DNA of 64,000 nt from Prosapia bicincta (taxonomy: Eukaryota; Arthropoda; Insecta; Hemiptera; Cercopidae), in the NCBI GenBank assembly GCA_036971475.1, contig JBAIZL010000001.1, positions 140,171,692-140,235,691 on the forward strand, given 5' to 3'. Positions 40,001 through 50,390 of this stretch are shown here, piece by piece. A program made the position numbers and the translations under genes. How positions within the stretch are numbered: the first letter of the stretch is position 1; each line of letters opens with the position of its first letter. Under the pieces are notes generated by a model, which worked only from the letters and a program-made list of their open reading frames with translations, was not told the origin of the DNA and ran no database searches.

Positions 40001-41176
40001 TTCAAAAAAAATGTTGCGTCCCTTACTACCGTACTCGTACACAGTAATTTTATAACTACTGAGAAATGTTTGGAACTTTTGTAACTCCTCTACACCAGCC
40101 CCGGTGTCAGAAATTTGAACTCCAGCGTCAGTCATTAACTGTTGCGCTTTGAATGTTTGTATATTATCGTAGTTTTTTCTTATTGCAGAGTATTCATTGT
40201 CTCGGTCGACATTCGCTTTTCCTACAACAATGGATCGGGGTAAACAGAGAGCATCGGAATTTTTAATTACTACGATACCTCTTCTTTCGTGACACTCCTC
40301 TTCGTAGTTATTATAGAAACCTGGCCTGACACGTCCCATTCTACTTGATGCCTTAGGACATGTATGAAAATTAACGTTAAACGGAGAGTGGCAAGTTTCA
40401 CAATAATACCCACATTGAAACGCCGATGTCAAACTTGTAATGACGTTAAAATGGCCATCATGAAACAGCAGATTGATTTTCCTTCCTGCATTTTCGCCTT
40501 CGAAAAAAATGTCACGTCCTTTGCTTCCATACTTATACACGGTAATTTTATATTCAGAGAGAAAATCTTGAAATTTTTGTAAATCAGATGTATGAACGTC
40601 AGCATCGATCCTCAACTGTCGAGCTTTAATCGTCTGTTTATTTTTAAAGTTGAGTCTTAAGGCTCGATATTCGGGATCTTTGTCGACGTACGCTATTGCA
40701 ACAACAAGCGAACGAGGGAGTGAGTCATCATTTTTAATACCCACGATTCCCTTTCTCCTACGACACTCTTCTTCGTAGTTATTAAAGGATCCTATACGCC
40801 CTCGCCCCAGCGGAACCCATACCTTCGTACATGTAATCTTGAAAGTGTCACTCGAACCAAAACCCTCTGAATTACTCTGGATGATTTTACCAAATATTTC
40901 AAACAGGATGTCCGAAGTGATTTGAGGAGCCGGACGGAATGCAACATAGCCGGGTTCTCGATTTTTGAAATTCAAACTAGTCAGTGTGAAGCCTAAATGA
41001 TATTCTTCAGTCGTATCTTCTTTCATCATGTCAACAATATCGGCAAACCCTTTCTTAACCCAGTCAATTTCCTCTACATCGTCCGGTGGTGAATTAAATT
41101 TAAACAAAAATCTATTTCCGTACAAACGGAACTTTTTTACATATGATTTATTATTAGAAATAAGTCTTGCAGCCAT
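37001..41176 (-). CDS. Protein-primed family-B DNA polymerase, Polinton-type (1391 aa)
   Basis: An uninterrupted frame runs from ATG at 41176-41174 (MAARL) to TAA at 37003-37001. It is also open about 10 codons upstream but without an ATG. Residue numbers are from this ATG. Residues 129-269 and 287-439 are two tandem copies of one ~145-aa module, then Cys-rich CxxC pairs at 443-526. The 3'-5' exonuclease follows: Exo I FDLE ~544-547, Exo II AHNGQGFD ~614-621, Exo III YCCSD ~744-748. A Vsr-like endonuclease motif (EFHGCYWHGCPKC) is at ~855-867. Polymerase motif A DICSLYP is at ~963-969, motif B KLMLNSFWGKFG at ~1146-1157 and motif C YYDTDS at ~1242-1247. A basic tail includes FKRKR and IKKARK. 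All catalytic motifs are intact, so it could be functional. The family replicates linear elements from a terminal protein primer. Its 5' end is partly duplicated at 44.4 kb. Confidence 0.95.
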   Translation of the reverse strand: MAARLISNNKSYVKKFRLYGNRFLFKFNSPPDDVEEIDWVKKGFADIVDMMKEDTTEEYHLGFTLTSLNFKNREPGYVAFRPAPQITSDILFEIFGKIIQSNSEGFGSSDTFKITCTKVWVPLGRGRIGSFNNYEEECRRRKGIVGIKNDDSLPRSLVVAIAYVDKDPEYRALRLNFKNKQTIKARQLRIDADVHTSDLQKFQDFLSEYKITVYKYGSKGRDIFFEGENAGRKINLLFHDGHFNVITSLTSAFQCGYYCETCHSPFNVNFHTCPKASSRMGRVRPGFYNNYEEECHERRGIVVIKNSDALCLPRSIVVGKANVDRDNEYSAIRKNYDNIQTFKAQQLMTDAGVQISDTGAGVEELQKFQTFLSSYKITVYEYGSKGRNIFFEGQDAEKKINLIFHNGHFNVITSLTAAFACSYYCETCHTPFDHRVNHRCSVTCYSCKRSPPCILVDNVVHCDKCNRQFKNSDCFANHLGGVCNSLKTCPSCMKVIYQPSHTSPHECGEVYCKTCKSFMSSPHSCYMKIDSRSPMKKDFLFVFFDLETRQDENLQDSKVHRVTLCVSQQYCFRCIEGNSCGCCSNRVFKEDPVDEFMTYVMDVRKQYKKLAVIAHNGQGFDFQFILKYVLEKTQFTPTLITRGTKVILMEIDNTKFIDSLNYMPMALSKLPKSFGLPPEKKKGYFPHLFNTMANQSYIGPIPPKEFYCPDSMMDKKSYDTFINWHNELTSSGYVFDFQKEIVEYCCSDVDILAQACIKFRSIFLSQCNVDPFLEAVTIASACNLAFRRNFLRRNTIGILPKKGYRLVDTQSKIALQWLTWIEDQRGIHIEHAGRGREVKVQGMRVDGYFEGEIFEFHGCYWHGCPKCFSNGRNDPLEDDPSDTLNLRLERTKAKSAKLPNVVEMWECEFKQMKKGNTAMTYLDTHPVLNKTPLNPRDAFFGGRTGNTKSYYACKDGETIQYVDICSLYPWVCKYGKFPVGHPSIHVGDRECRQRGMNAEGLLKCKVLPPRDLYHPVLPIKLHDKLMFVLCRSCAQTLSEDCEHTIDERVLVGTWTMDEIRKAVEKGYTIIEMYEMWEYEIASFEKGNGLFVEYINQFLKIKQEASGYPDWCISEEERKKYVDDYFEHENIRLDSIEKNEGLRSLAKLMLNSFWGKFGQRENQTKTAIVRQPSELFKMLTSPSIQVNTIQEVNEDVILVNWEFVENDCDVVSSANVVIAAYTTAQARLKLYEHLDKLGRQVLYYDTDSVIYYHRPGMHMVHTGDYLGQMTNELSAYGQGSYITEFVSGGPKTYGYRVLATSTNTIETVCKVKGLTLNLCTSGLVNFQSLKSMVTTEDESLKVPASRIRRTKDREVVTVEELKYFKITGFKRKRDGEYDSLPYGYIKKARKAT

Positions 41177-41640
41177 AGCTCTTACTTCGAATCCAGTAAA
41201 GAACAACGTATAACTAATAAGCTCTTACTTTGAGTTCACTAAAGAAAGAAGTGTATCAAATTCTAAAGATTCACTCTCATTTATACGAAACCTGTTTACT
41301 ACTAGAGTCAAAAGTTCTCCTGTTTACGAACAGATAATGTATAATAGGTTTACGAGAATAATGACCATTCGATGCTAATCTTATCTGTTTTATAACGTAA
41401 TTTCCTATTAGTATCTGCCGAAGATCCTCAAAGTGGAACACGTTTCCTGAATTAAGTCTCTTGTAAATCTTCAGTGTAACACAAAAAGACTTGTAATGTT
41501 GGCAAAGACAGTTTCAACCCTGTAAACACAAAGGATAAGTCTAACACCAATAACTTATTAATAAATTTGTACAGGATAAGCAAAACCTACTACAGTCGAA
41601 GGTAAATTCATTCTATCAATTTAATTACTGAAGATGAGAA
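41177..41640 (-). promoter_or_regulatory. Upstream leader/promoter region of the polymerase gene
   Basis: Noncoding sequence 5' of the polymerase ATG. Two GTAAGAGCT-containing sites, resembling splice donors, lie just upstream of the ATG. The parts at 41207-41300 and 41455-41640 are repeated at 44.5-45.1 kb, so the leader was copied along with the gene start. I cannot identify a TATA box or transcription start. Confidence 0.35.
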
Positions 41641-42249
41641 GCATGCATTACTGAAAATTCCACAATGTCAAAGATGGTTTGCTTCAAAAATAAAATTCAA
41701 TTTGAAAAAATAAACATTATGTCCTTTTGAAATAGGTATGAGCATTACTGTTTGGGTGTGTCCAAGTCAAAAGAGGGTTTGCTCAAAAGTATGTAATAAG
41801 TATGTTAGTAGACACATTTTGAAAATTCAATTTGAAAAAATAAAGTATGCTCTATATGAGAGTACGTTAAGTAGATGCTTAGCTAAAAATAATCATAATT
41901 ACATTTTAAAAATATTTAAAACACTATGGTGTGTGTGGACAGACACTTTTTTAAAACTGAATTTGAAAATTACTGGAAATTCCACAATGTCAAAGATGGT
42001 TTGCTTCAAAAATAAAATTCAATTTGAAAAAATAAACACTATAACCTTTTGAAAGAGGTTTGAGCATTACTGTTTGGGCGTGTCCAAGTTAAAAGAGGGC
42101 TTGCTCAAAAGTATGTAATGAGTATGTTAGTAGACACATTTTGAAAATTCAATTTGAAAAAATAAAGTATGTTCTATATGAGAGTACGTTAAATAGATGC
42201 TTAGCTAAAAATAATCATAATTACATTTTTAAAATATTTAAAACACTGT

Positions 42250-42291
<42 letters not shown>

Positions 42292-43850
42292 CAGACACTT
42301 TTTAAAACTGAATTTGAAAATTACTAGAAATTCCACAATGTCAAAGATGGTTTGCTTCAAAAATAAAATTCAATTTGAAAAAATAAACACTATAACCTTT
42401 TGAAATAGGTATGAGCATTACTGTTTGGGTGTGTCCAAGTCAAAAGAGGGTTTGCTCAAAAGTATGTAATAAGTATGTTAGTAGACACATTTTGAAAAAT
42501 AAAGTATGCTCTATATGAGAGTACGTTAAGTAGATGCTTAGCTAAAAATAATCATAATTACATTTTTAAAATATTTAAAACACTATGGTATGTGTGTGGA
42601 CAGACAGTTTTTTAAAACTGAATTTGAAAATTACTGGAAATTCCACAATGTCAAAGATGGTTTGCTTCAAAAATAAACACTATGTCCTTTTGAAATAGGT
42701 ATGAGTATTACTGTTTGGGCGTGTCCAAGTCAAAAGAGGGCTTGCTCAAAGGTATGTAATGAGTATGTTAGTAGACACATTTTGAAAATTCAATTTGAAA
42801 AAATAAAGTCTATGTTCTATATGAGGATGCGTTAAATAGATGCTTAGCTAAAAATAATCATAAATACATTTTTAAAATATTTAAAACACTATGGTGTATG
42901 TGTGGACAGACACTTTTTTAAAACTGAATTTGAAAATTACTGGAAATTCCACAATGTCGAAGATGGTTTGCTTCAAAAATAAACACTATATCCTTTTGAA
43001 ATAGGTATGAGCATTACTGTTTGGGCGTGTCCAAGTTAAAAGAGGGTTTGCTCAAAAGTATGTAATGAGTATGTTAGTAGACACATTTTGAAAAAATAAA
43101 GTCTATGTTCTATATGAGGATGCGTTAAATAGATGCTTAGCTAAAAATAATCATAATTACATTTTTAAAATATTTAAAACACTATGGTATGTGTGTGGAC
43201 AGGCACTTTTTTAAAACTGAATTTGAAAATTACTGGAAATTCCACAATGTCAAAGATGGTTTGCTTCAAAAATAAACACTATATCCTTTTGAAATAGGTA
43301 TGAGCATTACTGTTTGGGCGTGTCCAAATTAAAAGAGGGCTTGCTCAAAAGTATGTAATGAGTATGTTAGTAGACACATTTTGAAAATTCAATTTGAAAA
43401 AATAAAGTCTATGTTCTATATGAGGATTCGTTAAATAGATGCTTAGCTAAAAATAATCATAAATACATTTTTAAAATATTTAAAACACTATGGTGTGTGT
43501 GTGTGGACAGACACTTTTTTAAACTGAATTTGAAAATTACTGGAAATTCCACAATGTCAAAGATGGTTTGCTTCAAAAATAAAATTCAATTTGAAAAAAT
43601 AAACACTATCCTATTGAAATAGGTATGACCATTACTGTTTGGGCGTGTCCAGGTCAAAAGAGGGCTTGCTCAAAAGTATGTAATGAGTATGTTAGTAGAC
43701 ACATTTTGAAAATTCAATTTGAAAAAATAAAGTATGTTCTGTATGAGAGTACGTTAAATAGATGCTTAGCTAAAAATAATCATAAATACATTTTTAAAAT
43801 ATTTAAAACACTATGGTGTGTGTGGGCAGACACTTTTTAAAAACTCAATT
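41640..43850. repeat. ~300-350-bp tandem array, about seven copies
   Basis: Units contain GAAATTCCACAATGTCAAAG, ATTACTGTTTGGGCGTGTCC and TTAGTAGACACATTTTG. Starts are near 41653, 41974, 42326, 42635, 42938, 43235 and 43537. Unit length varies through an internal GT microsatellite (longest at 42250-42288) and presence or absence of AAATTCAATTTGAAAAAATA. Short frames repeating across units are array artefacts. Another partial unit lies at 45150-45290. Confidence 0.93.
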
Positions 43851-44400
43851 TGAAAAAAAAAACAAGTCTACGTTCTTTGAAAAATTAATAGGTCTGAGCT
43901 TATAATGTATTTTGTATGGAGGTGTGTCCATTTAAGTCAATAGATGGCTTGCTCAAGAGTAATGGGTACGTATACGGACACAATTTGAAAACTCCATTTA
44001 AAAAAAAAAACAAAGTCCGTGTTTTGTATGAAGGTATGTCAAATAGATGGTTTACTTAAAAGTAATGGGTATGTAGAAGGACACATAAAGTCTATGTTCT
44101 ATATGGGGGTGTATCAAAACGATGCCTTGCTTAAAATGATCGTGAATATATTTAAAAAATATTTGAAACACTATTGTATGGTTTATGTGTGTGTGTGTAG
44201 CTGACTTGGTCCTATTTTTTAAAGTACATTTTATATGCAATTAGTTATTAGTATGTAACAAATTTAATTCATTTGGGGAGTTAAATCACTCCTGACATGG
44301 TTTCAGAGTTCTCTACACCTACACCAAAAACTGTCATAAGAGCAGATACAGGTGTCTATTTTTAAAACTGACTAAATTGCAAACCCTCACTATTTTAACA
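43851..44400. repeat. Decayed continuation of the ~300-bp array
   Basis: Fragments of the array vocabulary (GGTGTGTCC, GATGGCTTGCTCAA, GTCTATGTTCTATATG) persist in degraded order. Nothing coding is seen. Confidence 0.6.
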
Positions 44401-44660
44401 GTGGTGAATTAAATTTAAACATAAACTATTTTCGTACAAACGGAACTTTTATACATATGATTCATTACTAGAAATAAGTCTTACTGCCATAGCTCTTACC
44501 TAGAATCCAGTAAAGAACAACGTAACACTAATAATCTCTTAGTTCGAGTTCACTAAAGAAAGAAGTGTACCAAATTCTAAAGATTCACTCTCATTTATAC
44601 GAAACTCTTAATTACTTGTTTACTACTAGAGTCAAAAGTTTGCCTGTTTACGAACAGGTA
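44401..44660 (-). pseudogene. Duplicated 5' end of the polymerase gene
   Basis: The sequence matches 41086-41310 (start of the polymerase frame plus leader). On the minus strand the copied ATG is at 44490. The copy begins MAVRLISS like the parent but has a TAA at codon 14 and a later 1-base shift, so it cannot encode the polymerase. Only about 30 codons were copied or survive. Confidence 0.85.
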
Positions 44661-45300
44661 ATGTGAGGATATTGTTAAGCCTTAATGATCTGTTTACAAG
44701 AACAAATATTCTTACAATGATGTTATTCTATCTTAATTACCTGTTTATAACGTAATTTCCTATAAGTAAGTGACAAACATCCTCTAACTGAAAAAAAAAA
44801 GTTAATCCCTGACACAGAGTTACGTCTTTTGTAAATCTTTAGTGTAACAACTAAAATATTATCTTGAAGATCCTTGACACAGAGTTGAGTCTCTTGAAAA
44901 TCTAAAATGTAATAACAAAAACGTTACTTTAAATATCCCTGGAGCAGAGTTACGTCTCTTGTAAATCTTCAGTGTAACACAAAAAGACTTGTAATGTTAG
45001 CAAAGACAGTTTCAACCCTGTAAACACAAAGGATAAGTCTAACACCAATAACTTATTAATAAATTTGTACAGGATAAGCAAAACTTACTACAGTCGAAGG
45101 TAAATTCATTTTACCAATTTAATTACTGAAGATGAGAAGCATGCATTACTGAAAATTCCACAATGTCAAAGATGGTTTGCTTCAAAAATAAAATTCAATT
45201 TGAAAAAATAAACACTATATCCTTTTGAAATAGGTATGACCATTACTGTTTGGGCGTGTCAAGAGAACTTGCTCAAAAGTATGTAATGGTATTAATTAGT
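44661..45300. repeat. Duplicated leader segment and ~65-bp repeats
   Basis: 44950-45290 closely matches 41455-41850, including GTGTAACACAAAAAGACTTG. Before it, a unit with CAGAGTTACGTCTCTTGTAAATC occurs three times between about 44805 and 44965. Together with 44401-44660 this shows that the start of the polymerase region through the first array unit was copied. Confidence 0.85.
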
Positions 45301-45421
45301 AGTAGTAGCAATAATATTTGATAATAGAGACGTATATTTACAATAATAATATGATGTGAACATTAAACATAATTAAACCTTCATTAGTCTTCCTCTTCCT
45401 TCAATATTAAATTTCTTAAAT

Positions 45422-46090
45422 CTAGTTATAATCTACTGTTACTCTATATCCATCACCACTACGATATTTGTGCGAAAGTCTGACTGGCGGGAATCTGTCT
45501 TGCCCAAGACAAATTAATAGAAATTTGGGTAATTTATATAATAACTCTGTATCATCTTCTAAAATTGGTTTCACAAGATTAACACTATCCCTTAATATTA
45601 GACATTTTTCTGTAAATTGTAAAAATTCTCTATATCTGACGTAATTTTGTCTGTAGGCTAAATTTAATTTATAATTGTTCAATATATATTCACTAAAACA
45701 TGTAAACTCATCTCCCTGTTCTATTGCCACTTTTAGTGTTGTATTTCTAAAACGATTTAAACTCTCGTTAAAAGCTGTTAAAAATTGATTAGGGCAAAAC
45801 GCACTCATGGCGACGTTATTGTAAATTTCCTTTGATAACCAAATGGTATGGCCTTCCATGTATAACATAAGATCTCTTGAAAAGTTTACATCCAAAAATA
45901 TTTTTTTATATTTTATTCCTACATTATCGGCAAACTTATTAAAAGTTTGAACAGTTTTCTTATACACATATAGAGGATTATAGGTATAAAAAATATTTAA
46001 ATAAGTAAAAATACTAATGAAATCATTATCTAAATAACTTATAACCTTGTCGCTAATTATCGGATTGGTGAAGCATTCAACTGTTACCAT
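45422..46090 (-). CDS. Unrecognised 222-aa protein of the element
   Basis: An ATG at 46090-46088 opens 222 codons ending in TAG at 45424-45422. It is the only other long frame in the element apart from the polymerase and array artefacts. A strong splice acceptor (aaatttcag) ends 7 nt before the ATG, at 46098, so the gene probably has a spliced noncoding first exon. The protein is aromatic- and Leu/Ile/Asn-rich, has five scattered cysteines and no zinc pattern, and shows no clear signal peptide or membrane span. I recognise no family. It shares orientation with the polymerase and may be an accessory replication, structural or captured gene; function is unknown. Its 3' flank is partly duplicated just upstream of its own 5' end (about 46138-46240). 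Confidence 0.75.
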   Translation of the reverse strand: MVTVECFTNPIISDKVISYLDNDFISIFTYLNIFYTYNPLYVYKKTVQTFNKFADNVGIKYKKIFLDVNFSRDLMLYMEGHTIWLSKEIYNNVAMSAFCPNQFLTAFNESLNRFRNTTLKVAIEQGDEFTCFSEYILNNYKLNLAYRQNYVRYREFLQFTEKCLILRDSVNLVKPILEDDTELLYKLPKFLLICLGQDRFPPVRLSHKYRSGDGYRVTVDYN

Positions 46091-46100
46091 TGTGTATCTG
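46091..46100 (-). promoter_or_regulatory. Splice acceptor immediately 5' of the 222-aa ORF
   Basis: The minus strand reads attaaatttcag|atacacaATG. The AG at 46099-46098 is preceded by a T-rich tract and leaves a 7-nt 5' UTR before the ATG. This supports the ATG choice and an upstream first exon. Confidence 0.65.
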
Positions 46101-46137
46101 AAATTTAATAAAATAATTAAGTTATTGACATATGCTT

Positions 46138-46300
46138 CTTTAGAGACGTATATTTACAATAATAATATGATGTGAACATTAAACATATTTTAACCCTCAT
46201 TTTTCTTCCTCTTCCTTCAATGTTAAATTTCTTTTAATTATCTGGGTTCTCTATACTTATGTCCAAAAGTAGTATAAGAGCAGGTACAAGTATCTATTTT
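46138..46300 (-). repeat. Duplicate of the 3' flank of the 222-aa gene
   Basis: GAGACGTATATTTACAATAATAATATGATGTG and CTTCCTCTTCCTTCAAT recur at 45325-45415 and 46143-46225. The following part (AGTATAAGAGCAGGTACA) matches about 44335-44355. It looks like a tandem copy of the gene's 3' region whose body has been lost. Confidence 0.7.
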
Positions 46301-46309
46301 AAAAACATA

Positions 46310-47780
46310 CCATTTCCAGTAAGTTTATAATAACACTGATGATGATTTTGTCATTTAAACATCAGTTAATTTGTGAGTTTTGAAACGCGCCTGAGTTAAC
46401 TTGTGTACGTCTTTCACAAAGTAATTGCCATAAGTTTAGTAACAAAATTTTAAAAACAACTTAATTCAAAGTGAATAACATATAGTTTCTTGACTATTGG
46501 GTTCAATTTGTAAACATCCTAGGGTCATATATTGTTAATAAAATTAAAAAACACTAGCGTTACCCGAAATCATAACTGTATACATTATTAATAAGAAATT
46601 CAAGCATTTAAATAATTTATTTTATTTATTACATTAGGATAAACAATGTTTCATTTCATTAGGTAACTAACCTACAAATTTTATACCATCATATAAGAAA
46701 AGCAAGAAGGTTTGTGACTGATTGTCCTTGTGCTTTGTTTATGGATATTACAAACCGTTCCAATTATATTAACATCGATTTATGTGTCATTAGAAACATA
46801 GATTTTTGAATGCCTCTGTATCTACACCAAACCTCACACAAACCAAACTAACCTTTTATATTTAACTTCTGTTTAGACGTTTAGGTATCCATAAGATACA
46901 TATCTTTTTGAACGCCACTAGATCTATACCAAAAATCTTAAGGAACATCCTGGGTTAAATAAACCCTTTAAATTTAACTTTTGTTCAGCCGTTTAGACGT
47001 TCATATGATACAATTTTTAATGGCCCTGGATCTACACCAAACGTCACAAGAAACATCCTGGAGGGTTAAATAAACTCTTTAAATTTAACTTCTGTTCAAC
47101 CGTTAAGGAGTCCATAAAATGCATAAGATTTTGAACGTCTGTGGAGTCCTGGTGGTGTTCTCAATTTACTTTTGAATATTTGAATTTAGTAAAATATCAA
47201 CTTGCCTAAATTTTAAGCATTAATTGACAAAAATTGCACTAAGTAACGTTCAGCAGTTTCTAGATTCATCTCTGAAAAGCACTGTACATCTAGGTGGAAG
47301 TAATTTTAAATGCAAGAGTTCTAAATAAGCACAAAGTTAACATAAACTGCTAAGAGGACTAGTTCTAAATAAAATTATATTTGGTTATAGAAAATTCAAT
47401 ACTGTCATATTGTGTGACAACCTAAATTGAAGAGAAAGGTCATTTAAACTTTCAAACACTGTCTGAAATAATGTATGCAAAATATGGAATACAAATGGAT
47501 TCTCATTTTAAAAAATATTTTCATGATTCCATCTTCACTTTAGCTACTAGTTTTTAAAACTCTTAAAAAATATCTTAATTAACATTAATATGACTGTTAT
47601 AGACTAAACTTAAAAACTTTACTAAATTAGAACTTACCTGTAAGACAGTTTTACCACTAATAAAACAATTCTAGCAAAACAATGTTTGCTCAAACCTTAT
47701 TAACTTTCCATAGCGACTGTGTAAACATATTTACTAAATGTAGATTATACCTTCAAGGCAATAGTTAAATACTTGAAACT
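46310..47780 (-). repeat. Segmental duplication, copy A (with candidate 5' exon)
   Basis: Large parts match 48480-49770 in the same order. Shared blocks include AACACTGATGATGA, GAATAACATATAGTTTCT, GCGTTACCCGAAATCATA, and AAATTAGAACTTACCTGT at the right end. The last block is, on the minus strand, a near-perfect splice donor (CTTACAG|GTAAGTT at 47638/47637), a candidate first exon for the 222-aa gene. A ~95-bp sub-repeat (TTCAGCCGTTTAG...) occurs three times at about 46840-47130. Confidence 0.8.
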
Positions 47781-47869
47781 TTTCCTCGAAAGGTATCCCT
47801 TAAGGCACTTTCCATACCCTCAATTTGTAAACAGCGTTCTATTGTTAGCATTGGGATACTTAAACAGAA

Positions 47870-48411
47870 CTCTATCTCTAGCCTACTAAACATAGTGGTT
47901 GATCAATGATGATAACGTTATCCGAAACTAGCATGTTCTGGTAATTGAGCTTACTTAGAGGGCGACAAAGTTTTAATAAGTTCAAACTCTGACCCTAGTT
48001 TACTAAACGGAGTTGTTGATCAATGATGATAACGTTTTCCGAAACTAGCATGTTATGTTTATTGAGCTTACTTAGAGGGTGACAAAGTTATAATAAGTTC
48101 AAACTCTGACCCCAGTTTACTAAACGGAGTTGCTGATCAATGATGATAACGTTTTCCGAAACTAGCATGTTATGTTTATTGAGCTTACTTAGAGGGTGAC
48201 AAAGTTATAATAAGTTCAAACTCTGACCCCAGTTTACTAAACGGAGTTGTTGATCAATGATGATAACGTTTTCCGAAACTAGCATGTTATGTTTATTGAG
48301 CTTACTTAGAGGGTGACAAAGTTATAATAAGTTCAAACTCTGACCCCAGTTTACTAAACGGAGTTGCTGATCAATGATGAAGACAATAAACGAAACTAGC
48401 ATGCTCGTGTT
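47870..48411. repeat. 117-bp tandem repeat, about 4.5 copies
   Basis: GATCAATGATGATAACG recurs at 47899, 48018, 48135 and 48252, with a diverged fifth copy at 48369. Three spacings are 117 bp and the first is 119. The inner copies are almost identical, so expansion was recent. Confidence 0.95.
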
Positions 48412-48479
48412 TGTGTTTTGAGTATCTTTCAACAAAAATGGTGAAAAAGATTTGTTACAGGGTATATATTCTAGTTGTA

Positions 48480-49770
48480 TGTTCATAATAACACTGATGA
48501 TAACTTTGTCATTTAAAAGTGATTTAATTTATGAGTTTTTAAACGAGTTAACTTGCGTACGTTTTTCTTTGTCATAACAAAGTAATAACCATGATTTAAA
48601 AATGAATAACATATAGTTTCTCGACTAATGAATTCAATTTGTAAACATCCTAAGGACATATATTGTTAATAAAACTGAAAAACAACGTTACTGACCAGCG
48701 TTACCCGAAATCATAGTTGTATTTTAATAAGAAAATCAAACACTTAAATAATTCATTTCATTTACTGCAATAGGATAGACAATGTTTCATTTCATTAAGT
48801 GGTTAACATACAAAGTTTATATCAACGTATAGTTATTCGTGTGACTATCAAGTATGTTTGTCAATGATTGGTGCATTGTTTATGGTTAATGTAAACCGTC
48901 CAAATTAACATCGGCTTAGGCATTCATAAGATACATCGGTTTATGAACGCCCTTAGACCTATACCAAACCTCACAAGAACCATCCTAGGTTAAAAAACTC
49001 TTTAAATTTAACTTCTGTTCAGCCGTTTAGGCATCCATAAGATCTGTTACAGGATGATATGTACGACTTATTTAATGTTATTTTAAAATGTCAAATTATA
49101 TATTTCGGAACAGAATCGTATCTATATGCATAAGAAGAATAGAACATGACTATAATTAAGGTATGGACCATTTGTTAGAGAATAATCTATACGATTAAAA
49201 TACGAGTAAAATATCAACTTGCCAAAACTGTTACTTAGACAAAACATGCATTAAGCATGTCTAGATTCATCTCTGAAAAGCACTGTACATATAGGTTGCA
49301 GTGATTTAAAATATAGGTGATCTAAACTAAACACAAAGTGAACATAAGCGGCATAAAATCTTTCTAAAAGAATAATTCTAAAAAATATTTATATTTGATT
49401 ATAGAAAATATAATACTGTCGTCTTGTGTGACACTCTAAATTGAAGAGAAAGACCATTTAAACTTCCAAGGTCATCGTTATAAACTAAACTTAAAATATT
49501 TTGTAAACACATGTCTTGTGGTATATAACAAAATAAAATTGGTTTTACTTAGCTTTAAATATTATGCCATAGTTTAGACAAACATTTTTTTCAAATGAAA
49601 TACTAAATTAGAACTTACCTGTGAGACAGTCGTAGCACTAATGAAAGCTATTAGCAAAACAGTAGTATGTGACAAACATGTTTACTAAATGTAGACTATA
49701 CCTTCAAGGCAATAGTTAAGTATTTAAAACTTTCCCTCAGCCTTCAACGCCTGTACTTCCAAATTGTAGA
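48480..49770 (-). repeat. Segmental duplication, copy B (with candidate 5' exon)
   Basis: Partner of 46310-47780. It keeps the minus-strand donor CTCACAG|GTAAGTT at 49619/49618 and the same exon-like flank (GCTAATAGC...ATTAGTG). Copies A and B differ by many substitutions and small indels, so the duplication is older than the 117-bp array between them. Confidence 0.8.
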
Positions 49771-50390
49771 CAGTTTTCTATTGTTAGCAAAGGTTATGAT
49801 TTAACTTTAGAATTTAAACTGACAAAATTAATGTAAATGAAATGAAAATACAAAGTATTATTTTATTAATAGTTTATAATTATTGCTTGATAAATTGCTA
49901 CTAGCAAAGAAATACTCTTAAATTGTCAAAACCTTTTTTTTATCACATAATTGAAAAAACATTATTTCATGCAAATTGTTCGAAAAGGCCATAAGAATTA
50001 TTTAATACTAATTTTCTTTATAAACAACAATCAATATAAAATATTTCTTTTATACACTAAGAATATGAACATGTAACACATAATATATTTTTCAGTTGGT
50101 AATAATTTCGTAAATTTTCGTTTATACCCTGTAATAACTACAAATTCGATTCATCAGTAAATCTTCTGGATCTGACTGTACCATCATTTAATAGTTTGAA
50201 CTCTCTTTAAGTTTTTATATGCTTTACATTATTTTCTTTCAATTCCTTATAACACTTCATCAACTGTGTTGATATCACAGAAATTACTTTTAAATAGGTT
50301 AAGATTTTACATCATGTTTGGAGTATATATTATTTTAACTTTAATATAAGATTAATGTTTAACAGGAATGTCATGAGAGTCGGAATGTTG
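49771..50390. other. AT-rich element interior, no recognised feature
   Basis: Very AT-rich, with no coding frame, repeat partner or motif that I can support. Confidence 0.4.

Noticed and set aside
41177..41206. A polymerase start upstream at 41206
   Set aside because: The triplet there is TTG, not ATG. The first ATG in frame is at 41176.
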